From assembly GCA_001464475.1 (NCBI GenBank), contig LNDX01000001.1, forward strand, positions 682,001 to 746,000: a stretch of 64,000 nt of DNA. The letters are read 5' to 3'. Positions 62,005 to 64,000 of this stretch are shown piece after piece. Numbering within the stretch: the stretch's first letter is position 1; each line of letters begins with the position of its first letter. Made by a program: the position numbers and the translations under genes. Source of the DNA: Flavobacteriaceae bacterium Ga0077528 (lineage in GTDB: Bacteria; Bacteroidota; Bacteroidia; Flavobacteriales; Flavobacteriaceae). Under the pieces are notes generated by a model, which was not told the DNA's origin, did no database searches, and saw only the letters and a list, made by a program, of their open reading frames with translations.

Positions 62005-62904
62005 TTATTTTACAATTAATTTTTGAGTACTTCTGTTATTGTTTTCATCCTCAATTTGAACTAAATAAATGCCTTTTGATAAATTAGAAACATTTATATC
62101 TTTTGAATTAGAAGTCAGTACCTTTTGACCTTGCGTAGAATAGATTTCAACTGATTTTATATTTGAATCTATTTCAATTGTGAAATTATCTGAAGCAGGA
62201 TTTGGATATAAATTAAATTTAGCTTTTTGTTCATTATCAGTTAAGCCTAATGCCGAAGTTGTAAAACTTCCTAATATTCTATTTCCAACAAGAGTATTTG
62301 AATATCCTCCAACGCTGTAATAGTATGTCGTATTTGGAGTTAAGTTCGTGAAATTAAAAGTAAATGGTGTCGGTGTATTTGTAGCAGTATTGGCAATGTA
62401 ATTAAAAGTATTTAAAAATGTTGCGCTCAAACCATAAGCAACTTCAATTTGACTTTGAATTCCAAATGTATTTACTTGAAAGTCTATTTGCGCAGATGTT
62501 GTAGTGATGTTAGAAACAACAGCATTTGTTGTGCTTGGTGGAGTTCCACCTGAAGTAAAACTACCAGTTATTGTTACAGCTGCTTGACTTGATGCGTCGT
62601 AAGCGTCAATTGCATAATAATAAAGAGTATTTGGTATCAAATTTGTGACGTCTTGAAATGAAGCGACAGGAGTTGTTCCATTAAATGGTCCATTTGGCGG
62701 ATAGCTTCCCGACATTGTAGGAGTTGTGTTTATTTGAACAAATGCATAAGTTGTACTATTTTGTGCATTAACAGAAAAATTAATTCGTGCTGAATTTGCA
62801 GTAATATTTGAAACTGAAACGTTTGAAATAATTGGTGCAGAAAACCCTTGTATGCAGAATGTTAGAAATAATGAAAAAAAGAGCTTGTGTAATTTTGTTT
62901 TCAT
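62005..62904 (-). CDS. T9SS-secreted protein with two FN3-like domains
   Basis: The protein begins MKTKLHKLFFSLFLTFCIQG (signal peptide, start at 62902-62904; an upstream ATG at 62931 adds MHHNFKTKF). It carries two fibronectin III-like repeats (about 25-125 and 130-225), each with an SNITxxSAxIxFxVN motif and an LTPNTxYYYxxxxY-type end. It finishes in a T9SS sorting domain (about 230-299; LYPNPASDNFTIEI to QKLIVK), strikingly like the one in the neighbour at 59816-61735. It is probably a small cell-surface protein. Confidence 0.8.
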   Translation of the reverse strand: MKTKLHKLFFSLFLTFCIQGFSAPIISNVSVSNITANSARINFSVNAQNSTTYAFVQINTTPTMSGSYPPNGPFNGTTPVASFQDVTNLIPNTLYYYAIDAYDASSQAAVTITGSFTSGGTPPSTTNAVVSNITTTSAQIDFQVNTFGIQSQIEVAYGLSATFLNTFNYIANTATNTPTPFTFNFTNLTPNTTYYYSVGGYSNTLVGNRILGSFTTSALGLTDNEQKAKFNLYPNPASDNFTIEIDSNIKSVEIYSTQGQKVLTSNSKDINVSNLSKGIYLVQIEDENNNRSTQKLIVK

Positions 62905-63091
62905 AAATTTTGTTTTAAAGTTATGATGCAAAAATGTTATAACTTTTTTAATTTGATTTTTAACTTTTACGAAACACTACTTATTTTTCATGAAATCCAC
63001 AATAAATTACATAATGTAAACTGTAGTTAAAATTTTTATAATGAAATGATTTCGTCTTCGCTTTCTTTGTTAATTTGCAAAAAAAAATAGA

Positions 63092-64000
63092 ATGTCTGCA
63101 CGTTGGATTATCCTTTTTGTGATTATTGCAATCATTGAAATTTATGCATTTCAAGCTGTTAAAACTTTTACTAAAGTAAGATGGGTTAAACTTACTTATA
63201 TTATAATTTCTGTTCTTGCTGTAGCTTTTGTTTTTTATGGTTTTTCTAAATTTGATAGAGGTATAGGACAAACCCAAATGTTTATGATGACCATTGGAGT
63301 TATGCTATTAGTTATTGTTCCAAAATTATTGATAACATTTATCATGCTCCTTGAAGATACTCTTAGATTGATGTTAGGAACTAAGAATTATTTTACAAAT
63401 TATGGAAATGACACTTTTTTACCTGAAAGAAGAAAGTTTATTAGTCAAGTTGCGCTTGGAATTGCCGCAGTTCCATTTTTATCATTGATTTATGGAATGA
63501 CGATTGGTAAATATAATTATAAAGTATTAAGACAAACGTTATTTTTTGATGATTTACCAGATGCTTTTGATGGTTTTAAAATCACTCAAATTTCGGACAT
63601 TCATAGCGGTAGTTTTGATAATCCTGAAAAGATTAGCTATGCAGTTGATTTAATTAATGAACAAGAATCAGATTTGTTATTATTTACTGGCGATATTGTA
63701 AATACTCATGCAACCGAAATGCATCCATGGATTGATACTTTCAAGAAGATTAAAAATTATGAATTTGGAAAATTTTCTATACTTGGAAATCATGATTATG
63801 GTGAATATGTAGATTGGAAATCGGAGGAAGCAAAAAATAAAAATTTTGAAGACATCAAAGATTTACATCAACAAATAGATTTCAAGTTGATGTTGAACGA
63901 AAATACGAAAATAAAAAAAGGAAACGACGAAATTGCATTGGTTGGTGTTGAAAATTGGGGTGTAAAATTCAAGAAAGTTGGTGATTTGAATAAAGCTTCA
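63092..64000 (+). CDS. Membrane-anchored metallophosphoesterase, N-terminal part (cut at the window end)
   Basis: The first 303 codons are visible. Three N-terminal membrane helices (about 4-20, 36-51, 61-83) and a fourth hydrophobic segment (about 123-143) precede a calcineurin-like domain beginning about residue 155. The motif D-x-H lies in ITQISDIHSGSF, GD in LLLFTGDIVN, and GNHD in FSILGNHDYGEY. The layout is that of the YkuE/YaeI-type predicted phosphohydrolases in Bacteroidetes. The remaining His motifs lie beyond the window. Confidence 0.9.
   Translation, partial: MSARWIILFVIIAIIEIYAFQAVKTFTKVRWVKLTYIIISVLAVAFVFYGFSKFDRGIGQTQMFMMTIGVMLLVIVPKLLITFIMLLEDTLRLMLGTKNYFTNYGNDTFLPERRKFISQVALGIAAVPFLSLIYGMTIGKYNYKVLRQTLFFDDLPDAFDGFKITQISDIHSGSFDNPEKISYAVDLINEQESDLLLFTGDIVNTHATEMHPWIDTFKKIKNYEFGKFSILGNHDYGEYVDWKSEEAKNKNFEDIKDLHQQIDFKLMLNENTKIKKGNDEIALVGVENWGVKFKKVGDLNKAS

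Noticed and set aside
1..64000. Transposons, prophage, CRISPR array, rRNA genes
   Set aside because: I saw no transposase, integrase, phage structural genes, regularly spaced repeats or rRNA sequence in the window.

Overview
The window looks like chromosomal sequence from a Flavobacteriaceae bacterium, most likely Flavobacterium or a close relative. The DNA is AT-rich. Candidate promoters carry the Bacteroidetes -7 element TAnnTTTG, and starts lack Shine-Dalgarno sequences. Several exported proteins end in type IX secretion (T9SS) C-terminal domains, and TonB-dependent receptors, a MurF-alanine racemase fusion, LpxH, a bacterial GGGP synthase and TIGR00266/AIM24-type genes are present. I see no rRNA, CRISPR array, transposase or prophage. 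Most of the window is ordinary housekeeping DNA, with a few accessory spots.

Layout. 1-8.2 kb: a cut-off flavoprotein, MarC, a Cys-rich DUF3109 protein, a tRNA-Ala(GGC) with a duplicated fragment of its own 3' end beside it, queD, lpxH, recJ, rsmI with a HopJ-family gene, and an acidic protein. 8.3-19 kb: tdk and murF-alr, mscL, asd, a His-rich small protein followed by a TonB receptor, AIM24, DoxX, mtgA and a DAO-type oxidoreductase. 19-25.3 kb: a large secreted reprolysin-type metalloprotease with a T9SS tail, an S9 peptidase and a solitary Mrr-type nuclease. 25.3-34 kb: ahcY, a phosphopantetheinyl transferase, GGGP synthase, then a vitamin-salvage block. This block has a PnuC/PnuT-type permease, a fused NadR-like kinase-DUF4301 protein and an ArfB-like factor, followed by a TPP riboswitch controlling a TonB receptor. 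34-41.8 kb: greA, a HIT protein, a transglutaminase-like protein, a sensor kinase, a flavin reductase, a DUF3127 protein with an SSB-like tail, aat, DUF1275, tag and a queuosine-precursor transporter. 41.8-48.7 kb: a giant TraB/GumN-like protein and the translation genes tsf, rpsB, rpsI and rplM. 48.7-54.4 kb: a structured RNA candidate, a LacI regulator, a second PnuC-like permease, a DUF1493/membrane-protein pair and polA. 54.7-64 kb: a LytS/LytTR-type two-component system, secreted proteins (two with T9SS tails) and the start of a metallophosphoesterase.

The most interesting region is 28.2-33.8 kb. A permease gene overlaps a gene that fuses a nucleoside-kinase-like ATPase to DUF4301, whose motifs resemble nucleotidyltransferases of the UDP-sugar pyrophosphorylase type. 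A TPP riboswitch and outer-membrane receptor come immediately after. I infer a vitamin (thiamine or nicotinamide riboside) uptake-and-activation module in which DUF4301 may be an uncharacterised enzyme.

Other items worth attention are a candidate sRNA upstream of greA, a flavo-1-like RNA upstream of the LacI gene, a Rieske-like lipoprotein without its histidine ligands, a TonB receptor whose signal-peptide region appears to derive from an intergenic repeat, and two small genes (57 and 28 codons). Functions are assigned from motifs and family knowledge only; no database search was run.
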